A stretch of DNA of 44,770 nucleotides, taken from contig JAFSXX010000021.1 in NCBI GenBank assembly GCA_017443845.1, forward strand, positions 1-44,770. Reading direction: 5' to 3'. Positions 1 to 7,550 of this stretch are shown in pieces. The DNA comes from Bacteroidales bacterium. GTDB lineage: Bacteria > Bacteroidota > Bacteroidia > Bacteroidales > UBA932. Made by a program: the position numbers and the translations under genes. The stretch's first letter is position 1; every line of letters starts with the position of its first letter. The notes beneath the pieces are model-generated. The model was not told the DNA's origin. It worked only from the letters and a program-made list of their open reading frames with translations, and searched no databases.

Positions 1-390
1 AGCTTTTTCCTGCCGGAGGGCATTTTGGACTTCTTCGAGCCGGTGTGGATGGAAACGCAGTCCCTAGACTCACGTGAGAGCAAGAAGGACATCCTTTACA
101 GTTCCTCCCTTCACATCTATCTGGATGAACGGGACAATCGGACGGAAGGTGTGCAGGAACTGCGTCCCAACGGCTTCACGGAAGAGACGGTTATTACGGA
201 CTTTCCCGTCCGGGACAGAAAGGTCGTACTCCACGTTCGGCGGCGCCGGTGGCTGACGCCGGAAGGGAAAAACGTTGTATTGAACGTATATCCGCTGGCG
301 GCCACGGGCACCAGATATTCCGCCGAGTTCGCGGCTTTTTTTAAAGATGGTCTTGGATACGACCCCGGTGACGGCACGTTCCCTTGGTGA
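1..390 (+). CDS. ISAon1-type transposase N-terminal region protein (5' partial)
   Basis: This frame is open from base 1 and reads SFFLPEGILDFFEPV before the first possible internal start (TTG at 25), so the gene begins upstream of the window. The protein has the look of the small first ORF of ISAon1-type elements: an LPEGILDFF opening, an IHIYLDE-like strand (here LHIYLDERD), then a basic VLHVRRRRWL stretch that suggests DNA binding. It overlaps the transposase gene by 44 bases. The overlap holds seven T residues (336-342) followed by AAAG. I infer a role in end recognition; the function of this ORF in the family is poorly known. Confidence 0.7.
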   Translation, partial: SFFLPEGILDFFEPVWMETQSLDSRESKKDILYSSSLHIYLDERDNRTEGVQELRPNGFTEETVITDFPVRDRKVVLHVRRRRWLTPEGKNVVLNVYPLAATGTRYSAEFAAFFKDGLGYDPGDGTFPW

Positions 391-1429
391 GTTCTTTTTC
401 ACGGATGGAGACACACTGGAGCGCTGCTACAAGGACTCGTTGAGCGGGTTCCGGGGCTGGGACCAACTGGAGCACGCCTCCGATTGGGTTCTGTTTCCTG
501 AGAACATCGGCGAGCACCTGAGCATCGACGAGACCTCGCTGCAGGATGACCTGTTCACCTTCCTGTCCAACAAGGAGGGCCACTGCAAGAGAGGAACGAT
601 TGTGGCCGCCGTCCGCGGCACCAAGGCCCAGGACGTTGTAAATGTTCTGCTCAAGATACCGGAAGAGCAGAGGCTGAAGGTCAAGGAAGTGACTATGGAC
701 CTGTCCGAGAGCATGGCGGATATCGTGACGCAGGCTTTCCCGAATGCGACCATTGTCCTGGACTGCTTCCACATCATGAGGCGCTGCAATGACGCCATCG
801 AGGAGATGCGGCTGCGCTGCAAGCGTGAAGCCCAGGCCAAGATACGCAAGGAGAAAAGCGAGTTCAAGAAACGCCAGAAGCGCAATGCGGCCCATCGCAG
901 ATGGTATCGCAAGACACATCCCAAGAAGTACAAGGGCAAGACCAGAGGCCGAAAGCCGGCCCGTAAGAACGAGAAGTTCAGGCCCACGGTACTCAGTACA
1001 GGCGACACGCTGGTGGAATTGCTTACCCGCTGCCGATGTGCACTGACACAAACGCCCGACAAGTGGAGTGAACGGACAAAGGAGCGGATGGACCTGCTCT
1101 TTCGCCTGCATCCCAAGATAAAGGAATCCTATGACATTGTAAACAAGCTCAGAGCTATCTTCAGGAGCACATCTCTTGACCGTGAGGCCGCCCGCGTAAA
1201 GTTGCATGGCTGGTACAAGACCGTCAACCGCTGCACCATACGCGAAATCAAATCGGCCCGTGACGCCATCAAGTCCAGGGAGGACAATGTGCTGAACTAC
1301 TTTCTTGAACGGTCCACAAACGCTTCTGTTGAGTCTCTCAACTCCAAACTCAAAAGCTTCCGCGCACAGCTACGTGGAGTGTCCGACCTCCCGTTCTTCA
1401 TGTACAGAGTATGTCAAATCTTTGGGTGA
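347..1429 (+). CDS. ISL3-like DDE transposase
   Basis: This 360-residue protein is a DDE transposase that would cut and join the ends of the insertion sequence. The three catalytic acidic positions are visible: LSIDETSL near residue 60, VLDCFHIM near 140, and NASVESLNSKLKSFR near 325, matching the DDE layout of the ISL3 group. A long basic insert (KRQKRNAAHRR through KTRGRKPARKNEK, about 180-215) sits between the second D and the E. The C-terminus MYRVCQIFG looks complete. ATG 347 lies in the +1 frame relative to the upstream ORF, and no other start codon precedes it in frame, so translation needs coupling at the overlap or a frameshift. There is no visible disruption, so the enzyme could be active if the left end is intact. 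Confidence 0.85.
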   Translation: MVLDTTPVTARSLGEFFFTDGDTLERCYKDSLSGFRGWDQLEHASDWVLFPENIGEHLSIDETSLQDDLFTFLSNKEGHCKRGTIVAAVRGTKAQDVVNVLLKIPEEQRLKVKEVTMDLSESMADIVTQAFPNATIVLDCFHIMRRCNDAIEEMRLRCKREAQAKIRKEKSEFKKRQKRNAAHRRWYRKTHPKKYKGKTRGRKPARKNEKFRPTVLSTGDTLVELLTRCRCALTQTPDKWSERTKERMDLLFRLHPKIKESYDIVNKLRAIFRSTSLDREAARVKLHGWYKTVNRCTIREIKSARDAIKSREDNVLNYFLERSTNASVESLNSKLKSFRAQLRGVSDLPFFMYRVCQIFG

Positions 1430-1791
1430 CGTGCCACGGAAGATTGCAGGTGAGCCAGAAATTAGCCATAAAGATAGAGGATAACTCTGCGACCCGTGCC
1501 CTTGTGGCCGCACTGCGTGAGGCTCCTATCAGCTTTACCGCCAGCGATTACGGCGGCTTCGAAAAGGTAGGAGCCCTCGGCCGTTCACTTCCCACAAGCA
1601 ACAGCCAGATAACCACCCAGCCCGGCGATGTGATACTCTACAGCGGCAACCAGATAGTCCTCTTCTACGGCTCCAACACCTGGAGTTACACCCGTATCGG
1701 CAAAATCGAATACACCACTCTCGCCGACCTGAAATCCTTCCTGAAGGCCGGGGAGGGGGATATCGCTGTAACGCTTACGTTATATCCTTAA
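1411..1791 (+). CDS. Cyclophilin-like fold protein, 5' end replaced by the insertion sequence
   Basis: From about residue 11 (RLQVSQKLAIKIEDN) to the end, this reads as a cyclophilin-like domain of the Cyclophil_like type common in gut bacteria: IEDNSATRAL, DYGGFEKVGALG, LPTSNSQITTQPGDVILY and WSYTRIGKIE are all family-like. The first ten residues are encoded by the tail of the transposase gene in another frame, so the start at 1411 is an artefact of the junction and the native start or signal peptide is gone. Family members are often secreted or fused to a flavodoxin; nothing upstream survives to show which applied here. Ligand and function are unknown. It may still be translated from the insertion-sequence end, but a remnant is the safer view. 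Confidence 0.65.
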   Translation: MSNLWVTCHGRLQVSQKLAIKIEDNSATRALVAALREAPISFTASDYGGFEKVGALGRSLPTSNSQITTQPGDVILYSGNQIVLFYGSNTWSYTRIGKIEYTTLADLKSFLKAGEGDIAVTLTLYP

Positions 1792-1952
1792 GAAGCATAA
1801 GCGCGCAGGCATTTGACGGTCCGCGCTCCGGCGCGCATCAGCGGTTAGTCGCCCGTCGGAGGCACCGAACCTGAAGCCGTGAGTGACATTCACGTGCCTG
1901 ACTCCTTGGCGGCACGGACTCTGCGGCATTCTTCTGCTGTGGCCGCCGCGGA

Positions 1953-2063
1953 CACGAAATGAAAGAATTGGATCCTATATTCATTTCGTGGCCATGAATC
2001 TGGACTTTCCGGCCTTTTTACGGCCACGAAATGAATATAAGCGGACGTTTTTTCATTTCATGG
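1953..2063. repeat. Alternating palindromes in the gene-free stretch before dinB
   Basis: The 375 bases between the cyclophilin-like remnant and dinB hold no gene I can support. Their main structure is three linked inverted repeats: CACGAAATGAA (1953-1963) with TTCATTTCGTG (1980-1990); CGTGGCC (1987-1993) with GGCCACG (2022-2028); and CCACGAAATGAA (2024-2035) with TTCATTTCATGG (2052-2063, one mismatch). The second loop, starting ATGAATCTGGA and ending CTTTTTAC, resembles loops of the palindromes upstream of galK. Bases 1792-1950 are GC-rich without a recognisable pattern. Confidence 0.8.
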
Positions 2064-2134
2064 ACGCCCCGGACAGCTAACCTGTGTCCCGGCGCGCCGG
2101 AGGCTGCCGTAGTCAATTTATATCAGTTTATGAC

Positions 2135-2142
2135 TATTTTTG
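2135..2142 (+). promoter_or_regulatory. Bacteroidetes -7 box for dinB
   Basis: TATTTTTG matches TAnnTTTG. It ends 24 bases before the ATG at 2167 and overlaps an in-frame TTG at 2140, which argues that the TTG is not the start. No clear -33 TTTG is seen. Confidence 0.55.
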
Positions 2143-2166
2143 TATGAGCTAACATTTCACTGCAAT

Positions 2167-3348
2167 ATGTCCCGCGTAATCTTCCATATCGATGTCAATT
2201 CCGCCTTCCTCAGCTGGACGGCGGTAAAGATGTTGGGGGAGGGTGCGCAGGATATCAGGCTGGTGCCGTCTGTGGTCTCAGGCGACCCTGACGACAGGAG
2301 GAGCATCATTACGGCGGCCTCGATTCCTGCCAAGAAACTCGGCATCAAGACCGCGCAGCCGGTCTCGATGGCCCTGCGCAAGTGCCCTGACCTGATCATA
2401 GTCGGCGGCGACTGGCAGTGGTACAAGAAGTGCTCAAGGGGATTCATCTCGATCTGCCGGAGCTATTCGCCGGTATTGCAACAGTTCTCCATCGATGAGT
2501 GTTTCATCGATATGAGCGGGCATTGTACACGTGACGATGCAGTGACGGTGGCGACGAGACTCAAGGACGAGGTAAAGGAGAAACTTGGATTCACCGTCAA
2601 TGTCGGTATCGGCTCCAATAAACTGCTCGCAAAGATGGCCTCCGACTTCGAAAAGCCCGACAAGGTGCATACCCTGTGGGAAAATGAGATCGAGGAGAAG
2701 ATGTGGCCCCTCGGGGTCCGCGACCTCCTGTGGGTGGGCCGCAAGACCGAAGAGTTGCTGAATGCCTATGGCATCAATACCATAGGGCAACTGGCCTCCG
2801 TAGGAATAGGTCCGCTTACGCAGTTGGTGGGCAAGAAGTTCGCGATGCAGCTCCACGAGAATGCGAACGGCCGGGACGATTCGCCTGTCGAGACGGTAAG
2901 GGGAGAGGCCAAGAGTTACAGCGCCGAGCGAACCTTCTCAAAAGACCTGACGGATCCGAAAGATATCGACAGAGCGCTGTTCAACGTGGCCTGTATCGTC
3001 GCCCACCGCATCCGCAGGGACCTGTTCCGGGCATCGACAGTCTCTGTATTCGTGAAGTACAAGGACTTCAGGGTCGTCCAGAAACAGTGCGCGATGGCCC
3101 AGCCAACCGATGTGACGGCCGTAATACTCAACGAGGCCAGGCGTATGCTCGACGATGCCTGGGACGGGGTGACTCCAATCCGCCAGGTAGGCCTCGGGGT
3201 ATCGAAACTGACTCACGACAATATAAGACAACTCTCCCTCTTCGAGGATGAGAATATGGAGTATTACCGGCAGTGGGACCGGAATTACGACGAAGAAAAA
3301 GCTAAATCGGAGGATGCCAGGATGCTGGCTTACGAAGAGGAGGATTAA
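2167..3348 (+). CDS. dinB: Y-family DNA polymerase IV (translesion polymerase)
   Basis: This 393-residue protein is a Y-family polymerase that copies past damaged bases with low fidelity. The palm carries HIDVNSAF (Asp9 as metal ligand) and the SIDE signature with Asp110 and Glu111. Phe14 sits at the position expected for the steric gate against ribonucleotides. The usual second aspartate of the first motif (DxD) is Asn11 here. A helix-hairpin-helix-like thumb region (GVRDLLWVGRKTEELL) and a little-finger region follow. The style (HIDVNSAFLSW, IPAKKLGIKT) resembles the DinB subtype common in Lachnospiraceae, so old transfer is possible. ATG 2167 is preferred over TTG 2140 because of the promoter box and family length. 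Its stop shares three bases with the stop of the convergent acyltransferase gene. Confidence 0.92.
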   Translation: MSRVIFHIDVNSAFLSWTAVKMLGEGAQDIRLVPSVVSGDPDDRRSIITAASIPAKKLGIKTAQPVSMALRKCPDLIIVGGDWQWYKKCSRGFISICRSYSPVLQQFSIDECFIDMSGHCTRDDAVTVATRLKDEVKEKLGFTVNVGIGSNKLLAKMASDFEKPDKVHTLWENEIEEKMWPLGVRDLLWVGRKTEELLNAYGINTIGQLASVGIGPLTQLVGKKFAMQLHENANGRDDSPVETVRGEAKSYSAERTFSKDLTDPKDIDRALFNVACIVAHRIRRDLFRASTVSVFVKYKDFRVVQKQCAMAQPTDVTAVILNEARRMLDDAWDGVTPIRQVGLGVSKLTHDNIRQLSLFEDENMEYYRQWDRNYDEEKAKSEDARMLAYEEED

Positions 3349-3908
3349 CCGGCTGTATATCCGTCCCGGTGCATTCCCCGGAGATTCATTGAGGCGTATA
3401 TCGCCTGGATGCGGTCGGTATCGGCGCGGGCGTCGTCGGTAAGCTCGACGGGACCGCCGGGGCGGACGCCGACCGTCTTTGTGTCATAATCTATATAGGC
3501 TATGAATACTTTGGCCCCGGCAGCGCGGGCGATGGTGTGGTAGCCCGTCTTCCATTTCTTTACGGCCTTACGGGTGCCCTCTGGGCATATCGCCAGCTCG
3601 ATGGGACGGCCTTTGTCGCTCTCCATCGCGTGTATGACGCTGACCAGGGTCGAGCGGGAATTGGACCTGTCTATGGGGAATCCTCCCATTGCTTTGAGCA
3701 GCAAACCGACGGGGAAGAAGAAGGCCTCCTTCTTGATCATGACCTTGAGCGGATGCCCCTGCGAGCGGCTGTAAAAGAATCCTATGGCGAAATCCCAGAT
3801 ACTGGTATGGGGGGCCAGCAGGTAGATATTCCTCCCGTCGGGAGCCATCTCGCCTGCCGGCTTCCAGCCCAGAATCTTGAGCATAAACCTTGAGAATCCT
3901 CCAGCCAT
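3345..3908 (-). CDS. 1-acylglycerol-3-phosphate acyltransferase family protein (PlsC-like)
   Basis: This 187-residue protein belongs to the PlsC acyltransferase family, which moves acyl chains onto lysophospholipids or related acceptors at the inner membrane. Motif I is present as HTSIWD (H-x4-D, near residue 34), a substrate-binding motif as FPIDRS near 77, and motif III as CPEGTR near 109. It is shorter than typical PlsC (about 240 residues) and begins with a short hydrophobic stretch rather than a clear membrane helix, like small soluble-looking Bacteroidetes members. It is the last gene of the aromatic operon, 7 bases after the DUF1846 gene. The acceptor cannot be deduced. Confidence 0.85.
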   Translation of the reverse strand: MAGGFSRFMLKILGWKPAGEMAPDGRNIYLLAPHTSIWDFAIGFFYSRSQGHPLKVMIKKEAFFFPVGLLLKAMGGFPIDRSNSRSTLVSVIHAMESDKGRPIELAICPEGTRKAVKKWKTGYHTIARAAGAKVFIAYIDYDTKTVGVRPGGPVELTDDARADTDRIQAIYASMNLRGMHRDGYTAG

Positions 3909-3915
3909 AACTCCG

Positions 3916-5379
3916 TCAGTTCTTCTTTACGGGGTCGCAGGTAAGTCCTACTCCAAGTTTCTTGAAAATCTTGCGGTCCACCTCGCTTAACAACACTGTT
4001 GTATGCACCTGGCAGTTGTTGAACTGCGGCAGGGTCTCTATGGCGCGGCGGCAGTTGTCGTCGGTGGTGCTGAGCATCGAGAGGGCGACGAGCACCTCGT
4101 CGGTGTGGAGCCTGGGGTTGCGTCCGTGGAGGAACGAGACCTTCATCTTCTGGATGGGCTCGATCATACTCTGCGGGATGAGTTTTACCTTGTGGTCGAT
4201 GCCAGCCAGATGCTTGGCCGCATTGAGGATGAGGGCAGCGCTGGGGCCGAGCAGGTCGCTGGTCTCGGCGGTGATGATTGTGCCGTCCTCGAGCTCGATG
4301 GCAGCGGAGGCCACGCCCGAGCGCTCCTTGCGCTCGCGGGCCGCTACGGTGGTCCTGCGGTCGTCGGTGGTGATGCGCAGCTGCTTCATCAGCAGGGCGA
4401 TCTTGTTGACCTCGCCGTCGCCGCAGAGTCCTTCGGCCAGACGGCCCAGGGAGGTGTAGTAGCGCCTGATTATCTCGTCCTTGGCGGCCTGGCAGCAGGC
4501 CTCGTCGTCGCAGATGCAGAAGCCGCACATATTGACTCCCATATCGGTGGGGGACTTGTACGGACTCTCGCCGTAGATACCCTCGAAGAGGGCGTTCAGA
4601 ACGGGGAATATCTCGATGTCGCGGTTGTAGTTGACGGTCATCTTGCCGTAGGCTTCCAGATGGAACGGGTCGATCATATTGACGTCGTTCAAATCGGCCG
4701 TAGCGGCTTCATACGCTATGTTTACGGGATGCTTGAGCGGAAGGTTCCAGATGGGGAAGGTCTCGAACTTGGCATATCCCGCCTTGATGCCGCGCTTGCT
4801 TTCGTGATAGAGCTGGCTGAGGCAGACGGCCATTTTGCCGCTGCCCGGGCCCGGAGCGGTGACCACCACCAGCGGACGGGTGGTCTCCACGTAGTCGTTC
4901 TTGCCGAAGCCCTCCTCGGAGTCGATGAGCGCCACGTTTTCGGGATAGCCTTCTATGGTGATATGAAAATAGACCTTGATGCCCAGCCTCTCGAGCCTCT
5001 CGCGGTAGGCTACGGCGCTGGCCTGGCCGTTGAAGTGGGTGACGACCACCGAGGAGACCAGGAAACCGCGCTCCATAAAGACATCGCGCAGGCGGAGCAC
5101 ATCCATATCGTAGGTGATGCCGAGGTCGCCCCTGATCTTGTTCTTCTCGATATCGACGGCGCTGATGACGATGACTATCTCGCAATCGTCCTTCAGCTGG
5201 GTAAGCATCTTGAGCTTGCTGTCGGGCTCGAATCCCGGCAGCACGCGGCTTGCGTGGTTGTCGTCGAAGAGTTTGCCACCGAACTCCATATAGAGTTTGT
5301 CGCCGAACTGGGCGATGCGCTCGCGGATGTGCTCGGATTGAATTTTGACGTATTTCTGATTGTCGAAGCCCTGTCTCAT
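3916..5379 (-). CDS. DUF1846 family protein (UPF0371)
   Basis: This 487-residue protein matches the UPF0371/DUF1846 family in length and feel (about 490-510 residues): it opens MRQGFDNQKYVKIQSEHI, has DCEIVIVISAVDIEKNK near residue 70, and a glycine-rich APGPGSGKMAVCLSQL near 175 that resembles a nucleotide-binding loop. A cysteine cluster MCGFCICDDEACC lies near 285-297, possibly a metal site. The biochemical role of the family is not established to my knowledge. It follows the Nudix-HD-RidA gene by 12 bases and precedes the acyltransferase, so it is co-transcribed with housekeeping metabolism genes. I assign the family firmly and give no function. Confidence 0.88.
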   Translation of the reverse strand: MRQGFDNQKYVKIQSEHIRERIAQFGDKLYMEFGGKLFDDNHASRVLPGFEPDSKLKMLTQLKDDCEIVIVISAVDIEKNKIRGDLGITYDMDVLRLRDVFMERGFLVSSVVVTHFNGQASAVAYRERLERLGIKVYFHITIEGYPENVALIDSEEGFGKNDYVETTRPLVVVTAPGPGSGKMAVCLSQLYHESKRGIKAGYAKFETFPIWNLPLKHPVNIAYEAATADLNDVNMIDPFHLEAYGKMTVNYNRDIEIFPVLNALFEGIYGESPYKSPTDMGVNMCGFCICDDEACCQAAKDEIIRRYYTSLGRLAEGLCGDGEVNKIALLMKQLRITTDDRRTTVAARERKERSGVASAAIELEDGTIITAETSDLLGPSAALILNAAKHLAGIDHKVKLIPQSMIEPIQKMKVSFLHGRNPRLHTDEVLVALSMLSTTDDNCRRAIETLPQFNNCQVHTTVLLSEVDRKIFKKLGVGLTCDPVKKN

Positions 5380-5391
5380 CGCCGTGCCTCC

Positions 5392-6801
5392 TTACTTACC
5401 GGCAACAGCGTCAATTTCGACCTTGGCGCCCTTGGGGAGGGCGGAGACTTCGTAGCATACCCTGGCGGGCTTGTCGCCGGGGAAGTATTCAGCATAGACT
5501 GCGTTCATCGCTCCGAAGTTGGCGATGTCGTCGAGCAGCACGGTGACTTTCACCACGTCGCCGAACGAGAGTCCGGCAGCGGTGAGGATGGCGCCGATGT
5601 TGTCGAGGCTGCGGCGGGTCTGGGCCTCGATGCCCTCAGCGAGGTTGCCGGTCTCGGGATCTGCCGGCAGCTGACCAGAAACATAGAGAGTTCCGTTGAG
5701 TTCGACAGCCTGTGAGTAGGGGCCCACGGCCTTGGGAGCGAGGGGAGTAGCTATTATTTTTTTCATAGTGTTTTGGGAATTGGTTTCGCAAATATAATAC
5801 TTTTCGAAGTAATTTCTCAGCCTGCCCTCGTCCGCAATGATTTTTCGCAGCGACGCGAGCCGCGCAGCATTGGGCGATTCGGGGATCCAGAGGCGGAGAT
5901 ACCCGCCTTCGGCGTATTTCTCGTGCATGTGCTCGAGAGTGCGCTGCCAGTGCCCCTCCATATCGAGTTCGGGGTAGTGGCCGAGGCCGTAGAGCACTGT
6001 GCGGCGGATGATGTCCTCCGGGTCGATCTGGCGGTCGGCCTCGGCTATGATCTTGCCGTAGATGCCACGCGGCTCCGTTTTGGAGGAGGCGCGGTGGTCT
6101 TCGGCCGCATTGGCGATGAGGTCGATCTCTTCGGGCGAGAACCAGCGCCGCAACGCCGCATCCTCCCGGATTATCCGGGCCGATACCGTGTGGTGCCTCT
6201 CGCGTCCCTCGCAGATTCCGGTGTCGTGATAGGCGGCCGCGGTATAGACGATTTCGGGATTGACGTCGTAATGGCGGCAGAAGGCGAGCCCCTGGGCGAT
6301 TACGGCGTTGACGTGCCCGCGGTCGTGCCCCTTGTCGAAATGGTCGTAGCGCGGAATGATCTGCGATTCGACATACTCCCGAAGGGAGGGCGTCACGCAG
6401 GGCAGGGGGGATTCCGAGAGGCCGGAGGCTATGGCGGGCAAAATCCCTTCGTCGGCCGGAAGCCACCTGACAGAACCGAGGTTCGAGGCTCCGAGCCAGG
6501 CGGCGGATTCGTGTTCGTTGAGATGCAGCGCCGCGGAGCGGAGCGAACACCAGAAGCAGTGCATCGTGAGGTGGAATCCGGGATAATCCCACTCGAGGGT
6601 GGTTATCTCCTGTCCGACCGAAATCTCGGCGTCGAGTTCTTCCCTTATCTCCCTTGCGAGGGCCTCCCGGGGCGTTTCGCCTGATTCAATCTTGCCGCCC
6701 GGGAACTCCCACCAATCCTTGAAGTCGCCGTATCCACGCTGGGTGGCGAAGACCTCGTCCCTGCGCCTGATGACGGCTGCAACCACTTCGATACGCTTCA
6801 T
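5392..6801 (-). CDS. Nudix hydrolase - HD domain - RidA fusion protein
   Basis: One uninterrupted frame encodes three recognisable units. Residues 1-130 are a MutT-like Nudix hydrolase; the Nudix box starts GGKIESGETPREAL near 35 and ends in REIREEL. Residues 145-340 are an HD-type metal-dependent hydrolase with GHDRGH and YHDTG. Residues 346-469 are a RidA enamine/imine deaminase with VGPYSQAV, LYVSGQLP and the catalytic-arginine stretch ARVCYEVSALPKG. Nudix and HD proteins often hydrolyse unwanted nucleotides, and RidA removes reactive 2-aminoacrylate from PLP enzymes, so a metabolite clean-up role is inferred. RidA has its own ATG at 5764-5766 preceded by a promoter box, which would give a normal 124-residue RidA. 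The gene may therefore yield both a fusion and free RidA. Confidence 0.82.
   Translation of the reverse strand: MKRIEVVAAVIRRRDEVFATQRGYGDFKDWWEFPGGKIESGETPREALAREIREELDAEISVGQEITTLEWDYPGFHLTMHCFWCSLRSAALHLNEHESAAWLGASNLGSVRWLPADEGILPAIASGLSESPLPCVTPSLREYVESQIIPRYDHFDKGHDRGHVNAVIAQGLAFCRHYDVNPEIVYTAAAYHDTGICEGRERHHTVSARIIREDAALRRWFSPEEIDLIANAAEDHRASSKTEPRGIYGKIIAEADRQIDPEDIIRRTVLYGLGHYPELDMEGHWQRTLEHMHEKYAEGGYLRLWIPESPNAARLASLRKIIADEGRLRNYFEKYYICETNSQNTMKKIIATPLAPKAVGPYSQAVELNGTLYVSGQLPADPETGNLAEGIEAQTRRSLDNIGAILTAAGLSFGDVVKVTVLLDDIANFGAMNAVYAEYFPGDKPARVCYEVSALPKGAKVEIDAVAGK
5789..5796 (-). promoter_or_regulatory. Internal -7 box before the RidA part
   Basis: On the minus strand this reads TATATTTG, a full match to TAnnTTTG, 22 bases before the ATG that opens the RidA domain (5766). 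The spacing is like that of other promoter-like boxes in the window. It lies inside the 3' part of the Nudix-HD reading frame and suggests separate transcription of ridA. Confidence 0.5.
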
Positions 6802-6811
6802 AGCAATTATG

Positions 6812-7549
6812 TTACTTCGATTTCTTCCTTGCGATTTCCTTAAGAGAGCGCTTGTAGAGCTTCTGCCAGAGGGGGTCGGCAGTCAGGCGAGCATAAGCGG
6901 CGCTGGCGGCGAGGCGAGCGGCATCCACGTCGCTCTGGTAGTGGAAGCCCACTATGGTGCGGCTCTCTCCGCCCTCGTATCCGACCTTGAGGATCTCGTT
7001 CTGATGCTCGGGATCGAGCGCGGTGAGTACGAGCGCTGCGGTCCAGTAGCGGATGGTGTGGCCCGAAGGGTAGGAGGTGAAGTCATCCTTGTACTCCTTC
7101 TCCGGAATCGGGGTGTGCTCTCCGAAATGCTGGTAAGGGCGCACCCTGGCGTACTTGTCCTTCGCCTCGGAGATGCTCAGCCTTGCCGTGGCGAAACTCT
7201 TGAGCAGGAAGTCTGCCGTGACGGGATAATTCCCGGGAGTGAAGTCATCTATTTCCATCGCCTTTCCGAAACGCGCCATTATGTACTCGATGGAGATGTT
7301 CGCATCTGCTATCGCGAGTTTGCCGCGCTCGGTATCGCGCAGCCGTTTTCCCTGCTCATAAATACAGCTGTCGAGAAGGAATGCCTCGGTTCCGAATGCC
7401 GGCGGACCGGGGAGGAAGTACGATACGTCGGGCATCTGGTCGGCGCGCAGGAAGTAGCGGGCATTTTCGACGATGTTGCTGCTCTGCGCCCTGAGGGGAG
7501 CCGCGCAGAAGAGGGCCGCGATGGCCAGGAGGATGATTCTTTTTTTCAT
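6812..7549 (-). CDS. PAP2-superfamily class A acid phosphatase, exported
   Basis: This 245-residue protein begins with a signal peptide (MKKRIILLAIAALFCAAPLRAQ) and carries the full PAP2 signature: K-x6-RP at 130-138, PSGH at 161-164, and SR-x5-H-x3-D at 196-207. The layout and length fit class A non-specific acid phosphatases (PhoN-like), periplasmic enzymes that remove phosphate from organic monoesters through a phospho-histidine. I start it at ATG 7549, one base after the DAHP synthase stop; the in-frame ATG at 7567 would put six residues ahead of the signal peptide. Its place behind the shikimate genes suggests co-transcription rather than a shared pathway. Confidence 0.88.
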   Translation of the reverse strand: MKKRIILLAIAALFCAAPLRAQSSNIVENARYFLRADQMPDVSYFLPGPPAFGTEAFLLDSCIYEQGKRLRDTERGKLAIADANISIEYIMARFGKAMEIDDFTPGNYPVTADFLLKSFATARLSISEAKDKYARVRPYQHFGEHTPIPEKEYKDDFTSYPSGHTIRYWTAALVLTALDPEHQNEILKVGYEGGESRTIVGFHYQSDVDAARLAASAAYARLTADPLWQKLYKRSLKEIARKKSK

Positions 7550-7550
7550 A

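Larger units (their letters stand above)
1..1440 (+). mobile_element. Insertion sequence, ISL3-like (ISAon1-type), right part only
   Basis: The window opens inside a two-gene insertion sequence: a short N-terminal-region protein overlapped by a DDE transposase. The left end lies outside the window, so the terminal inverted repeats cannot be paired and the right boundary (about 1430-1460) is an estimate. The transposase stop is at 1427-1429, and sequence resembling a cyclophilin-like protein begins only about 15 bases later, so the element appears to have landed in or just upstream of that gene. The family is assigned from protein resemblance to ISL3/ISAon1 proteins common in Bacteroidales. 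Confidence 0.75.

Noticed and set aside
1883-2080. 65-codon open frame before dinB
   Set aside because: It runs through the palindromes, resembles no protein, and has no promoter box.
2140-2166. TTG start for dinB at 2140
   Set aside because: The TTG overlaps the -7 box, and the protein from ATG 2167 begins directly at the family's first strand.
4003-5715. 570-codon open frame on the plus strand opposite DUF1846 and RidA
   Set aside because: Composition is that of an antisense shadow in GC-rich coding DNA (valine, glycine, aspartate and leucine rich, no motif). The minus-strand genes match known families throughout.
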